Shown: positions 1 through 12,945 of the stretch, in pieces
Layout of the letters: the number at the start of each line of letters is the position of its first letter
Position numbering within the stretch: position 1 is the stretch's first letter
Origin: Stemphylium vesicarium
Lineage: Eukaryota; Ascomycota; Dothideomycetes; Pleosporales; Pleosporaceae
Reading direction: 5' to 3'
Assembly (NCBI GenBank): GCA_004380135.1
Contig: QXCR01000006.1
Coordinates: forward strand, 558,001-622,000
DNA length: 64,000 bases
Made by a program: the position numbers and the translations under genes
Notes under the pieces: model-generated
What the model saw: the letters and a program-made list of their open reading frames with translations, nothing else
Database searches by the model: none
Told to the model about the DNA's origin: nothing

Positions 1-1004
1 GCCTTTGCATCAAATCCGGGCTTCTCTGACGACGCAGCCATCAACTCGGGACCCAGCGTGGCCGTAAGCTTAGCTGGCAGACTCTTGACCAGGTTCTGCA
101 AAAATGGAGGGAGACTACCGTACATCTTCTTAAGCTGGTTGTCGTAGTCGGTGAATAGCTTCTCGAGATCATTGTAGGCTGTTGGAACGCCGTTGACGAG
201 ATCCTTGAGAACTTGGGTGAACTTGTTGAGCAGCTCTTCCGACTCTTTGCTGAAGCTGAAAACACGGTTGTTGACGGCGGAGAGGTTGAGCTGGTCCAGG
301 ATTTCGGTGAGCTCCTTGTCCTCCTTCTGGGCGTCGGTGAGCTCAGCGGTCTTGGCGGCTTCGGCAGCAGCTTGGAGATCGTCTGCGAACTGCGCCCTGT
401 CCTTGTCTGTGACGACTATCTTCTTATCATTAGATGACTTGTCCTTTGCCTTGTCGCCGTCCTTTCTGTTGAATTTGGGTAGCTGGAAGTACGACATGAC
501 GCTCTTCTTACGGCCTAGGCCACCTTCGGTGACTTTCCCTTTACCCTTGTCACTGGCGTCAGCGGCAGTCTCTGGTGGACTCGTGGGGAGCGCAACCTTA
601 TCTGCGCCATCCATGAGCGCTTCCTGTGCATCTCTGCCGACCTTCTTTTCGCCATTATCGTCGACTACCGCTGCGCGCTGGGGTAGAGGCGGGGGTGTGC
701 CTTCGGGCTCTGAGGCGATGGCAGCAAGTCGCTCTAGGAATCGCTGATCTTCGGCGTCAAGAACAGGATCACTTCCCACTTCTTCGCTGACTTCGGTGAC
801 AGTTGGCGCAGGCGGAGAGGGTATTGGCCCGCTGGGTCCTGCGACGGGTTCTTCGATCTTAGGGACGGCAGCGTCTTCTACCTTCGGTGGGGCCGACCCA
901 GCGACTTTGGGAGGGTCTTCGATCGGCGGCGCTCCGGGCTTTTGTTTGTTCTGGGGGAAAAACTGCTTTGATGTCTGGCGCATCTTTTCCAGGTACGACG
1001 CCAT
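1..1004 (-). CDS. Hypothetical fungal protein, 3' part missing at window edge
   Basis: An uninterrupted reading frame starts at ATG 1004-1002 and is still open at the left edge, so at least 334 codons are present and the C-terminus lies outside. It begins MASYLEKMRQTSKQFFPQ, followed by about 150 residues rich in Pro, Glu, Ala and Ser that are probably disordered. From about residue 200 it becomes more ordered and helical, including a segment with FTDYDNQLKKMYGSLPPFLQ. No enzyme motif, signal peptide or membrane segment is visible. I do not recognise the family. The long frames on the opposite strand here (193-747, 213-437) are shadows of this gene. The start is supported by being the first ATG after a non-coding upstream stretch. 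Confidence 0.75.
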   Translation of the reverse strand, partial: MASYLEKMRQTSKQFFPQNKQKPGAPPIEDPPKVAGSAPPKVEDAAVPKIEEPVAGPSGPIPSPPAPTVTEVSEEVGSDPVLDAEDQRFLERLAAIASEPEGTPPPLPQRAAVVDDNGEKKVGRDAQEALMDGADKVALPTSPPETAADASDKGKGKVTEGGLGRKKSVMSYFQLPKFNRKDGDKAKDKSSNDKKIVVTDKDRAQFADDLQAAAEAAKTAELTDAQKEDKELTEILDQLNLSAVNNRVFSFSKESEELLNKFTQVLKDLVNGVPTAYNDLEKLFTDYDNQLKKMYGSLPPFLQNLVKSLPAKLTATLGPELMAASSEKPGFDAK

Positions 1005-2252
1005 GGCGGATTTCGATGCGCACGCGCGTTGGGAGATTGGTGATGGAAGGTGGGTATATCGTGTAGGTTAGGGTTGGTAGGGAAATATATAGCGACAGAT
1101 TAGACGTGTGACTCTTTGAGGCTATGCTACCCTTAAGGCTCGGCGCTGGTCAACATGTCGTCGTGGGCGACTTCGAGGCCCTGATTGCTGTCCCGCCATG
1201 ACAGGGAATGCTGCGTCATTGGCAGGGATCCCCGTTCCACGCCTCGCCCCACCACACCATCCCTGCCTCCGCAACGGCAAACTTCAAGACACCCAAGCTA
1301 TGTCCATCACTACACGACCATGAAATAAAACTTGGGCCAAATAATGTCATATCCGGTGCTATGACGCGAAACTCGAAAGTATCTGATACCGTCCTCTGGC
1401 AGGCAATCCCTGGAGACGCACCTATCTGGCAGTTGTCGAAGCCATCGCGCTCAACCACATGTCCTATTGAAGCAGTGCGCTCAGTGAGCCGCAAATTACG
1501 AAGCTCTGGTCTTCACGATATTGTTATCGCGGAGGCCAACATCTTGTAGTCGTGAATGCGACCCCGACATTTCGCCGCTTCCCCTGACTTCTTCGCTCGC
1601 TGGGTAAATGCAACCCAAGCACTCTCATTCACTAGGTGGGAGCTGAATCATTCAATACCCCCATTCTCTTTGTATCGCATAGATCTCTTCTCTGGAAATT
1701 CATGTGCGCGAGATCGGGTGTCTCAAAATGGAGGCTTCGGTGTCGATAACCCATACTTTGTGTTCGATCAGAAGGTACTGGTGACCACGACCCCATGAGG
1801 GAGTCGAAGCAATCGTGTGATGTAGCCTCGACAGGCCCGCTATGTCACCTTTTCTATCTCCCTCACTTGAGAGGACTCACTGCGACAACGCTAGCATGTG
1901 CGTTTGGTTACCGTACTTCTATCACACCTGTCGCCACATAAACACCATCCATTCGACTCCCCCGTCACTTTTCCCACATCACGCAATCTTGTAAAGTATC
2001 TGCTACCAGATCAACCACTTCCATTCAGCTGAAGCCGAATATCTACCGAGGCAGGGCACTCTGACCACTTACCTTTACCTGTGGCTGCTACAATCCATCG
2101 GCTCTTTCACTAACCTGGAGCCTGACAGCTCACCGCGGGGTACTTCGCGACATAAGTAAGGCTCTTCATATCAGCAAACAACACATTGCCTCTCCCTTCA
2201 TGCTTGCAAGTGTTTTGCTGTTCAGCCCATAAGTAACACCGTATCCAACAAC
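1005..2252. other. Intergenic, divergent promoter region
   Basis: This stretch separates the divergent genes at 1004 (-) and 2253 (+). Short frames such as 1208-1549 and 1556-1798 have no recognisable domain, no good start context and no splice partners. I see no RNA gene or repeat. Confidence 0.6.
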
Positions 2253-4081
2253 ATGGCTGATCAGACTCTCATTCTCAGCGGTAAGTACCTAAGTTGCCGC
2301 CTCATATGAGTGCTTCGTTAACATATATCGGAAGGCGATGGCCTCGTCGGTCTTCAAGACTACCCAGTCGATTCGGAGTCCTTCGCTAGTGGCGAGGATG
2401 ACGACTTCGATAAGGATACTATCGAGGACGCCGCTGAGGCCGCTGATGATGTAAGTACATTATACTATTGAATTGAAGACATCCCCTAAATGCATCAGCC
2501 TGGCGACGACGACTTCAAACTAGATGGATACGACGGCCTGGGTATCCCAGAAGAAGAGCAAGAAGACGACACGGATGAGTATGACGCAGAGTACGACGAC
2601 GACATCGCTGGTCAGAAGCGTAAGCGTGCCCGTCTTAACCTCGACCCTAAGAAGAATTCATCAATCGCACGCCCCAGGATACGGTCCCAACCAGGCGACG
2701 CTGCGTTCATCTTGGACGAAGACAACGGGTTCCTACACAAACAGACGACCCGTGTTCCTGGTACCTTTGGCCGACGTAACCGCCGTAAGGGCGAGTCTCT
2801 TCCTGCCTACCACAAGCGTGTGTCGCACGAGCTTGACTCGGATGACGAGCTAATGATGCAGATGCGCGAGAAGGGCTTCACCGATCGCCAGATTGCTGAA
2901 AAGCTAGCCAAGGACGGTCGTGTTCGCTATGACCAAAAGTCAATCTCCACCCGCATCATGCGCATCCGCCTTGCTCAAGCCGAGAACGTCGGGTTCCTTC
3001 TAAGGGAGGGGTACAAGGAGTGGGAATTCGAAGATGTAAGTTTCCTATGAGCACTGCTTGACTTGGCTAATATCACCACCAGGACGAACGCCTGATTCGA
3101 GCTTATGCTGTTGCCGACATTGAGGTCAACTACGAGATAGAGCGCATCCGCGCCTGGCGTTTCCGCAAAGTTTCCGAGTACATGCGTCGTCTCCACAAGG
3201 ATGCTCTCTTTTCCGCCACCGCCTGCCGTGAGCGCTACAACGCCCTCATCGACGGCACAGCATGCATCCCCACAGAGCTCGACGACGACCCAGACACGCG
3301 CCGTGCCGAACTAGAAGCCTATCGCATCTCGCGAGAGCAAATCCGCAACAAAGAGCAAGCCGAAAAGGAGGCGAAAGAAGCTGCTGAAGCTAAAGCAAAG
3401 AACGACGCCAAATCCCGCAACGCAGAAAAGGCCGAAGAAGTCGCCAACAAGCGCGCACACCGCGAAACCGAAAAGGCCCAACGTGCCATGGCACGCGCAG
3501 CCGAAGCCCAGGTGCGCGCTCAACGCGCCCAGGAGAACCAAAACGCAAAGGCCCACCGTAACGCTCAGCTTAAGAAGCAGAAGCAAGCCCAGGAAGCCAA
3601 GAAGCGCGCTGCAGCAGCGAAAAAATCGAGTAAGAAGAACAGCACTGATCTCGCCCTAACTAGCGCAAAGAATGTGTCGCAATCCACACCAGATCCGCGC
3701 TCCTATCTCTCTGTCCCTGACCTCAGGAAAATGATTCAGGACCGCGGTTTGGCTCTCCTCACCTCCTCTTCTACCGATGGTGCGAAGAAGGACAAGGAGG
3801 TGTTGGTTCAGACGGTGAAGGATGCTGATGATGAGTTTTCGCAGGCTGATCTGAAGAAAATGTGCAAGTCCAAGGGCTTGAATGTTGCGGGCACTAAGTT
3901 GCAGATGAAATATCAGCTTGCACTTCAGTCGGCGCAAGCTTGTACTTCGTTTGAGAGTGGAGTTGCTGGTGGGGATCAGGAGGAGGATGATGATGAGGGT
4001 GGAGAGGAAGGTGGGGAAGGAGAGGGAGAGGTCGGGGCTGATGCGGGGGATGAAATGGAGATTGATGTTGAGTTGGAGTAG
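2253..4081 (+). CDS. Acidic/basic nuclear-type hypothetical protein with SAP-like C-terminal segments
   Basis: Four exons: 2253-2280, 2335-2450, 2499-3035 and 3083-4081. All junctions are GT..AG and keep frame, giving 559 aa. The N-terminus is very acidic (ASGEDDDFDKD), followed by a basic patch (QKRKRAR) that could be a nuclear localisation signal. The middle (about residues 190-320) looks helical, with the phrase GFTDRQIAEKLAKDGR, which resembles a helix-turn-helix or Myb/SANT-like fold. A long Ala/Lys/Glu/Arg coiled-coil stretch follows (about 330-430). Near the C-terminus two stretches, around YLSVPDLRKMIQDRGL and FSQADLKKMCKSKGLNV, resemble SAP DNA-binding helices. The tail is Glu/Asp/Gly-rich. 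A chromatin or DNA-associated role is inference only. Confidence 0.8.
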
Positions 4082-4395
4082 GGAAGTGGGTTTGGTGATG
4101 TGGGAAGGGACAGGGGTAACATTTTAGGAGTTGTGGGTATATGTGTCTTGCGGTGGATCAAAGTTTAAAAGTCTTTTGACGGTCATATGACGGCGATACC
4201 TACGGCTGTCGTTCATATTCTCAACTAACCCAATCGTTCGAGAGGTGTACATGAATTCAGCCATGAATATTAGAACATACATTCCAATGACCTCTAACTC
4301 TTAACCCTGACTTCCCTCCCACTGCTGAAACCCGAAACGCCCAACGCCCATGATGTGCCGTCCCATGCGATAGCATACGCAAATCGATAAAGCCA
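4082..4395. other. Tail-to-tail spacer between convergent genes
   Basis: This 314-nt stretch holds the 3' ends of the convergent genes at 4081 (+) and 4396 (-). Nothing else is recognised. Confidence 0.7.
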
Positions 4396-6538
4396 CTACC
4401 AACACTCCCACTTCTGACCGCCCATGGCGACAAGCCGATTGAACAGCTCATCTCTCAGTGGCAAAGCGGTGATACGGTACTCATTAAGCTGTCGATCCGT
4501 GATGACCAGCCCATCAGCGACCTCACGTCCCATGGCCCACCCAACAACCAACTTAGCCTTCCAACCAAACCCACCCACCTTCTTTATCTCCATAATGTCT
4601 CCTACGGGAATAGTCCACAAGGGATGCAAATCCTCTCGATCCACACTGCCAATCTTCTCAATCGTCTTGTCGGTCGAAAAGGCCATGCTAGGAATCGTTG
4701 CTTTGGTGGTAATGTACACATGGCCCTTCTTACCCGCGAACCTAGCCTTGAATTCGACGGGTCCGGAAGTTAGGTCCATGTTGCGAGGCGGCACGGCACC
4801 GAGCCTGTTCTTGGCGTGGGTAGAGCCAGCTGCGGCTTTGACTTTGTCGGCGCCCATGGTGGTTTCCACGCCACCTTTGACGGTGCCGCGAAAGAAATTC
4901 AGGATCTTGGTTCCTTTCTTGCCGTGCTTACTGTCCTTGGCTTGATCAATGTCCTCGCCGCCTGTCTCGTGTGGGACGCTCGGATCGTGCGCCATGGCTT
5001 CGTCAAGTTCTTCTTGTGTGGCGTTTAGAGGCCAGTCTGCGCCTGTAGCCCGGAGCTCTTCGTCATTGACGTCGACGGGCTTGTCTGGCGGTGGCTCTGC
5101 GACGTGCGGCGGAGGTGGAAGCGGAGCTTTGTTTGCTTCGCCGATACGGAGCAGGGTAATTGTCAGTTGAGCGTTAGTAGGGACGCCTTTGAGAAGCGTG
5201 TTGCGAAGCTCGAGTAGTTTCTGCCAGTGAGGAAATTCTTTGTTGAGAAGTGCGAGTCCTCGTTGGATGACTGGGTCGCCAAAGAATCCGAATCCCACGC
5301 CGAATGTGACACCCTTCATGAACATGTAGGATGATACTAGAAGTGAGACGATGACGAGTGGGCCGACCACAGCTGCAAGTCGGAGGTGATACTTGTTCGT
5401 TGGGAAGGGAGGCGTCGGGTCTAGCATATTGGCGAAGCGTTCCCAGGTGTCTGTAACGTCTGCAAGCCCATGCATGATTGGCCTCATCTTCGTCCACATG
5501 GCAGTCTCCATTGGGACTTTGGTCTTGTCATGATCTTTGTGGGGCTTAGCACCGGCAGCTTGATCCTTCGCGTCGGCAGCGCCAATGGCAAGTCTAGTGG
5601 GATCAGGCACGCTGCTATCTGGTGAGTCTTCGTCTAGCGGTTCGCCTTGCGGATGCTTGCCAGTCGCACTTGATAGTGCGATTGACGCGAAGCCATTGAC
5701 GAAATTCGACGCTTCCTGCTCTACAGCTTCACCCTTGTGGTTCTCGGGCGCTCCAGTGGCACTGTCAGTACTCCCAAGGGTACCCGCCTTTGGCTTCTGG
5801 ACACCCCCACTAGAGCTGACCAGGGCGATGGGCGCCGGGGGAAACATTGTTTCGCGAGCCGGAGGGTAAACGATTAACGTTACCAGCGTCACTGAGATTA
5901 GGGGCATGATCATGTCGAAGAGCCAGGCCGCGAAGTATGCGGAACAAAACCAGGCAGTGCGCCGGGTCTCTCGCCATGAGCGAATGCGAACGATGTGCTT
6001 TCCAAATCCCATTAGGCCGATACCCTAACACTGTCAGCTTACTAGCGAATACATGTGTTCCATGACTTACAATGGTCATGTACAGGCGCTCGATGTTGGC
6101 GCGAAGCTTGTCCGGGGAGAACTCTTCCTCATCCGCAATGTTCATATCCAAGCCTCCAGGAGGAGCTGTTGGGATTTCCTTGACATGGTACATTTGCTGT
6201 GGGGAGTCAGTATGCCGTATGTAATATTGCTCGCATAGTCATTTCACCTTGTTGAAACGTCGAACCAACAACCACAGATCCTCATTTCCCAAGCCTCCCA
6301 CCAGGGGTTTCGCGACCAGCTCTTTCGGTTCGTTCCATCCTAGATCCACCACTTCATCTCCATGTTCTATCTGTGCCGCACCCTTCTCTTCTGGGGGCGG
6401 TGCCTTAGCAGCCTCTAAAGCTAGCGCATGGCTTTCCGTAGGTGCATTCAGTAGTGTGTTCGACTTTCCTTCATGCTCTGTAGGGTCGGTGTCTGGAATA
6501 GGCAGGAGGTCTTTGTAGACCACGCCTCCGGTCGACAT
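4396..6538 (-). CDS. DUF3292-family fungal membrane protein
   Basis: Three exons on the minus strand: 6538-6248, 6196-6071 and 6024-4396, giving 681 aa. Introns are 51 and 46 nt with GT..AG ends, and frame is kept throughout. The N-terminal region has the phrase NEDLWLLVRRFNK, which with the following QMYHVK (across intron 1) is typical of the DUF3292 family. Two hydrophobic stretches are visible: one early in exon 3 (AAWLFDMIMPLISVTLVTLI) and one near residue 350 (VVGPLVIVSLLVSSYMFMKG), so it is probably an integral membrane protein with large soluble parts. Between and after them are Pro/Glu/Asp/Lys-rich linkers. The C-terminal 110 residues are compact and ordered, ending in QKWECW. The family has no assigned biochemical function that I can state. 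Confidence 0.85.
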
Positions 6539-7436
6539 GATGGGTCAAACAGTGACGAGCTGTCTTGTGTGAGGTTTTGGATGAAGGAATGTCCACGGGT
6601 GCGAGAAAAGGCTGTAGTTCGAATTGTTTGCTCTCCTTACGGCAGGAAACACGCGTAGGGCTGCTGCGATAGCCCTTTACGTCATGCATGCACTAGCGGA
6701 CGGCAAGCCACTAGCATCAGCGGCGATAGAATTGCACGCGCTAGGCCCCATCTTCTTAGGTCAGTATGCTCTACCGTTGAGCCTCAGCAGGAAAAGGCTA
6801 TTTTCATGGCATGTGCAAGGTAGCTTCTGAGATGTATTGGTGACCTCAGTGCAGCGACGACCGGGGTTGCAGTGTCGTAGTGATGAACATGTGAACCTGG
6901 CCGAACCATGTTCGAGATCGCACCCTGAGCGATCATGATCTACGCCCCCACCACATCTGGCCCCAATCCGTGTTTTCCCTGCTTCGATCCCTTCTGGCCC
7001 ATGTTCTGCAACCTTTTTGGGAATCAGGCTGAGTTGAAAAGGAGCTCCGCGGATGCGAAGTGATGTCTAGTATTTCAACTACCGTGCTTTGTACAGGCAG
7101 GCCTTTATTGGGGCGTTACGTCATCGCCTGCTGGCTAGGACTCTGACAAAGCTGCGAACTTGCCGCAGCGCAATGGAGACGTTCATACCTCAGTTCTTTT
7201 CTTTAAGCCATTCATGATGAGATACAACGTTCGAATTTTCTATATTTCTTCTCATTTAACCTCTTTCCGGTACTGTAATATATACCAAACCATGCTCCAA
7301 CTCCTCCCCAAAACATACTTCTATCATCACGGAAACACCATGAGCGCCATCTATTCAAATACGTAAAGTACGTTGGAAACGGCCATCCAGTTCATGCAAT
7401 TGGAGTAAATACCCTTCGATGCAGCCTTGACCCCCT
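6539..7436. other. Intergenic: DUF3292 promoter side and VIP1 3' side
   Basis: About 0.9 kb between the 5' end of the DUF3292 gene and the stop codon of the VIP1 gene, both on the minus strand. Short frames here lack domains. No repeat or RNA gene is seen. Confidence 0.6.
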
Positions 7437-10400
7437 TCACTCCTTATTGACGTCCAATGCAGGTGGCGGCAAGTTCGTTGGACTGATCTCTTTCTTGAGT
7501 TCTGTACGATCTGGACCGTCAATCTCTCCAGGGGAAACAATCTCTCCGTTCTTGTTTGCAATCGGTATGAGCGAGGCATTTTCCTCTCTTTCCTCTGTTC
7601 TACCACGCTCCTCACTCTCGGTCATATTGTGCTCTTTGCCCTTGCCATTGAAGTTGCGCTCAAAGGCTTCGGGGACTTTCTCGCTAAGATCGATCGCAAC
7701 GAAAGACTTGGGGAGTTTGACACTGGAACAGCGTTAGCGGGAAGCTATGGATAGGAGCGTGAGTGACGTACGTATGGAACTTGGCGCGTAGAGTCTCGAG
7801 GACCTCTTTCCAGTCTTGGTGGAGGGTGAGGCTGCGACGAGGCGCAAACCCAATCATATGGCGAGAATCGAGTTGCCTATTAATGTTAGTAACTCTCAAG
7901 TAGCACACACGGGGATGGACTTACACATCAAGTGGAGCAAAAGCGTGGCAACCTGGTGACAACGTGATACGAATGCTGTAGTTAAATGTATGCGGCTTGT
8001 CGTCGATACTAGCATTCTCTGACTCGTAGAGCTCAAAGTTGATTTGCGATAGGTAATCGAGCTCGGGAATTGCGTTGCGCTCAATCTTCGTCTTGATACC
8101 ACCTTCCAAGATGCAGTTGAGAAGAGTGTAAATGTGCGACTCCTTGGTGAAGTAGAAAAAGCTCTTCGGCATATCGGATGCCTGTAGCTCTTCAAGGTCT
8201 CCAACAATCTCCTTGAGCAGGGGTAGTGACGTGAGCAGTCCTATCTCCAACTTCTCTTCGCTCTCAATACCGTATTCTTGAGGACCAATGTAGTCGAAAA
8301 GCACCTTGCAGAGATGGTACATCTCGCGTAGTTTGACAAGTCGAGCATCTGTTTGAGCCTTTGAGGCAGCCGTTCCAAGGCCAGAGTACAGCTTGAAATA
8401 CGATTCATGCGCATACGATGGCGGTGGTGGCGCTTTGACAGCAACTTCAGACCTACGCCTGAAACCCATGCGATGAGAGAGGCTGCCACGCTCTTGGGGC
8501 TTCTCTGCGCTTTGCTCTTTTGCTTCCGCCTTCAATTGTGCGTCCGATGGGGTTGGGCCGACGGGTATCGATTTGGCGGATTGATTGTCAGGAGTTGTAT
8601 GCTTAGAACCATCCGCAATTGAATCTTCATCTACGAAAGAGGCATCTGGTGTAAACACCCACTCAAGGAAGTTGCGGTTGTGCAGAGCATCAAACTTCAT
8701 CGTGTCATAGAGCTCGGATATCTTGCTAGGATCAACCTTATCGGCGTCACCAAACTCCTTGAAAAGCTTCTCCCAACGTTCTTTGAACAGTTCGGGGCCT
8801 TCGTTGCAGCACCAACGAGACTGAATGTGGTTGACGTTGGTGTATTGAGAAGGCTCCGGCGTTTGCGCTCCAGACGTCGGCGACGCTATTGCAGCTAGCG
8901 ATGATATGGCTTCCGACTCGATTTTCTTGAAGTTGTGGTTCATGACGCGCTGGTGGAACTTGATGAGGTCTACTACTTGCCTAACAACAAGATAGGGCTC
9001 TGGGACGTCCTTGGGCCACGCAAATTGAGGGGGGGCCTTGTCTCCAGCGCGGAGTAGGGTTTTAAGCTTCTTCTTGACTTTGTCCATGACATCCTTCGCA
9101 GCGTTGGAATCGTCGAGAAGATCCTTGCGAACTTGGATGTGTTCTGCCAGGTATTGATCTTTCTCAAGGAAAGATGCACCAAAGATCTGTGCACTAGTAG
9201 TTACTCGTCGCTCCGAGCTACTGAATATGTGCACATCATCGAGGACATCCCTGTTCATCAGCAATAGATCATTCCGGAAGTTGGCGCCCATATCTTGGGT
9301 CTGATGCCGAGCGGAATGGGTCGGCTCGCCTCCCCACTTGATGATTAGCTGTAGCTTATCCAACACCATGTTATTGTCTTGTGCGGTGATGCGAGACAGA
9401 GTCACCCCAGACATAGAGTCGCTCCGGTTTTTGAGTAACTCGGGCTCGCCATCTTTGCCTGGTTTGGTGGTCGCCTCTTGATCTTCGGTAGCTGTGGGCT
9501 CTGGCTTTTGTGCCTCGGGCGTCTCTTCAGGCATTGTCTCCCCTGGCTGCAACTCTTCCTTTCTCCTCTTCCTGAACATTGGCTTTATTTGTACTTTGGT
9601 GCCCGGCCAAGCTCCCTTCTTATTTAGGTATAGCTGTAGCTCACGCAGCTTCTTTGGGTCTTCCAGATCCTCGTCCATGGCCAGTTTCACTGCATCGCTG
9701 ACACTCTGTAACGCCGCTTCGCCAATCAATAGCACCTCGGCCTGATGCCCCTTAAGCAGGTCGACGAAGGGCTTGGAATGGAAAGTGTACTTGAACTTTT
9801 GTTTGGGAGTGCGATCAGCGTGACGAATGACAGAAACGACACCCTTGAGTTTCCACTGAGCGGCAGTCGCAGGAGGCGGCACATTCAAGTGGTCCTCGGA
9901 CATTGACCTTTCAGGTTCTAGATCAAGGTCCTCGTCTTCTGGATCGAATGTAGGTGGAAGTTTCATGTCGGGTTCAGATGCTACACCTTCAGGGGTGTCT
10001 GTTGAGGTGGTTGCAGGTGTGCCGAGTATCGCAGAAGGATTGGGCTTTTCAACACTGGGCGAAGATGCAATAGGTGTTGTACTCAATGATGCCTCGGGAG
10101 AAGAAGGCATGGTGCTAGGTTGCCTCATATGAGGTAGGTGGGCATGGCCTGAAGCGGCGTTCGCCACCTTTGACATACTAGGGCTTTTGAAGAGCTTCCC
10201 AAGCGTCTTGCGATGGCCTGATGCGCCCTTGGACCCAACCCCAGAAGAAGTGTCCGTACTAGATTGCGCATCGGCGGCCGCATGCTGGGCTGCGTCTTTG
10301 CGTTGCTTGCGGGCGATCTCCTTGAGAAACATATCCTTTAGAATATTGGCTGCCTTGTCGTAGTAGTCGCCGTTGTCCTTGACGAAGCTCCATCCATTAA

Positions 10401-12238
10401 CATCGATAACGAAACTCTGATCTCCAGTACGGAGCAAGTCGAATCCGCACACTCGTTGGCCGAAGCCCTCGGATATCTTGGACGCGATAGCTGCCTCTGA
10501 CTCGCTGAGTTTGGTCACATAGCGGACTTCCTTGCCACTCGGATTTCGCTTTACGAGGCCATCGACGACTGGTGACTTTCTCGTTTCGGCGTGGCAGAAA
10601 TTCGGTCCGACGGTGTATGCCTTGACATCCTCGGAGTTTTCGACCCGCAGAAACTGTTCGTAAATGTAGCTGCCTTCGGGCTCGACAATGGCTCTTGGTA
10701 CGTCGAGAGTATCGTCCTTCTCAGAGCTCTTGTTGTTGATCTTCCGGAACAATCTCCTACCACCACCGCCGTCCTTCTTGTGGAAGTAGATGTGAATGTT
10801 GTGGTCCTCTCCGCTGACCGGCTTTTCTACAAAAGGTTTCGTAAGGGTAACGCCGTCGACCCGGATTGTGTTGCCGTCATCGGTGAGCTCAACTTTCTTC
10901 GGCGCCGGCTGACCGCCACCAGTTCCATCCTCGGGTCCTTCGAGCTTCAATCCTGTTCGTTCGTATAGAGCCTTGGCAAATTCGGGTGAAGGTAGCTTGG
11001 GTCCTCCGTCACGGCTCACGTCGATGCGCTTCGGCGTCGGCACGTTGAGCTTGTCCAAGATACCAAGACATAGACGGCGATCCCACAAAACTTGTTGCAT
11101 AGGCAGATCGTTGACACAAAAGGGCTTTCGCAGGCGCGTGTAGGCGATGGCCTTGTCTAGTGGGAAGCCATCTGAGAAGAAGGAGATGAGGAAGTCGCAG
11201 ACTGGCCAGTTCTCGACAGCCTCGTCCAGAATGATCTTGTCGCCAAAGATTTTGACTTCGAACTCATCCACCAACTTGCCAAAGATGTTGCGTGCAGGCT
11301 TACTGCGTGCCTTTGACTCCAACGCGCATACGCCGATTATGCCCTTTGTCGGCTTCTTCTCGCGCATCTCTCTGCTCGCAGGACTGCTACTCGTAGCGGT
11401 GCTTCCACTGATTCGCCTCTGTGCTGTGCGACTTCGCGAGCGGCGTGGTTGCGACGATAGAGGCGGCTGGCCGAGTTGGGGGGATGCGGGGTGGGCTGGG
11501 CCGGCGCTGGGGCTCGGGGCTTGATTGTTTGCGGCTTGCTCCTGCTGGAAGAGCAATTGCGTGGGCGAGGTTTTGGTACCGAGACTGCCATTTTGGCTGG
11601 ACGTGGTAACTGAAAGTGCGGACGTGGCCGTGGTGGTGCCGTGTGGGTTCTCCATTCTCGCTATGCGGAGTCAGTGGGCCAGAGGTCTACACATGAAAAA
11701 GTTCCAGGTCACGTCAGGCGCATGACATGACGTACGCACCTTCGGATTCTGAGCCCGCTACCGAACTTCTGCCACTCCAGCTGTATCCTCGATTCGAGAG
11801 GGCAGAGACAAAGGACGAGATAGAGAGTCGCTTAGAGTCTGTTGTTGCTGCAGCACCAACGTCAGCTCGCGCATGTCGGAATGAATCCGGCAGCAATTGA
11901 GGATTTACTGGGCCGCTTGCAAGACTTCCCCGGGTGCTCTCTAGCGTGGGCGTAGTATCGGCCTCGTCGACGGCGGAACCAGACCAGCCATGGCCAAAGT
12001 ACTCGAAGATGCTATTATCCGATGCTTTCGAGGTGCGGCGGGCAGGCAGGCTCTGTCGGATTGCCTTTGCGCTCAGCGCAGGAACAGACACACTCGTGCG
12101 CCCAACATTGGCCCCTCCCGTCTCGGGTTCGCTTGATCTCGCCTTTCTGCCGGCTGCTGAGGTGCCGCTCGCACTCGTGAGCTGTTGCCATGACTGCGTG
12201 CTCTCAGAACTCGTTGTACGAGAGAGGGGCGGCTCCAT
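7437..12238 (-). CDS. VIP1/asp1: VIP1/Asp1 family inositol hexakisphosphate and diphosphoinositol-pentakisphosphate kinase
   Basis: Four minus-strand exons: 12238-11740, 11660-7925, 7876-7772 and 7722-7437, giving 1541 aa. The protein makes 1-diphosphoinositol phosphates (IP7/IP8) through an N-terminal ATP-grasp kinase and hydrolyses them through a C-terminal histidine-acid-phosphatase-like domain. The kinase domain begins near residue 273 (GIIGVCALESKARSKPA) and includes DVNGWSFVKDN near 586. The phosphatase signature RHADRTPKQK is near 779, and LSPGCHAFAPLDV joins VQLDSRHMIGFAPRRS across intron 2. The first ~270 residues are Ser/Thr/Ala-rich and probably disordered. Exon 1 ends in phase 1 and its only in-frame partner is 11660. 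In other fungi the family regulates phosphate signalling, polarity and cytoskeleton. Its 5' end is divergent from UTP21. Confidence 0.93.
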
Positions 12239-12945
12239 GGCGCGCCTTGTGCCCGTGGGTTCGCGGGGCTATGTTAGACGGAATCCTTGCTTTTCCCACA
12301 AGCGAGCGAGCTGACACAGAGCGTTCGGCGACAGTACCTTTCACGGCTTCACGGCTTCATGATGAGAATATGAGAATGGGTCCTCTTGCCATTTGAAGAC
12401 GCTCCAGACGGCACATCACGAATAGTACGTCACCCTGCGCGACTTGGCGGCATGCTCAAATGCCATGATCTGAATGGACAGCTCCCTGCATTGCACGTCC
12501 ATACTGTACCATTTTGAGCCATAGATGATCGCTCTGAGGGCTGTAGCGAGCATGGTGTGCGCCACGTGTTGCATGTCACGTTTCGGCCCGGAACACTTCC
12601 GCTCGGAATGAGGCGCGGAGAGCGTGCTGCAACTTGATTCTAGCACTGGCCGGGGCGGTGATCAACATGCTGAGCGTCGTCATGGTCTTTTCTTACCGGT
12701 AATTATGCATCTGCGCATGCGATATTGCACAGGAATCCATCACCATGTATCAGAAGACCCTACCAAGCATCATATGCAAGGCCGCCTGAAGGGGGACCCT
12801 GCGTCGATCCCTTAGCGCATGCAGCAACCGGGAAAGATCTAATCTAATCTCATCTCCGCAAAAATTTGGTTACGCCGCCCCAAGTCGCGAGAACACCAAG
12901 CATATGCCCACGCCTTCGTCGCACTTCTCCTAGCTACTTTCCAAC
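12239..12945. other. Bidirectional promoter region VIP1 / UTP21
   Basis: 707 nt between the divergent start codons at 12238 (-) and 12946 (+). No credible small gene, repeat or RNA was found. Confidence 0.6.

Noticed and set aside
193..747. 184-codon plus-strand frame
   Set aside because: It is antisense to the longer open frame of the edge gene and has Ser/Leu-rich shadow composition with no domain.
1208..1549. 113-codon frame between the first two genes
   Set aside because: No motif, no conserved look, overlapping frame on the other strand; treated as chance.
10591..11524. Two 125-codon plus frames inside VIP1
   Set aside because: Antisense shadows of the kinase domain coding sequence.
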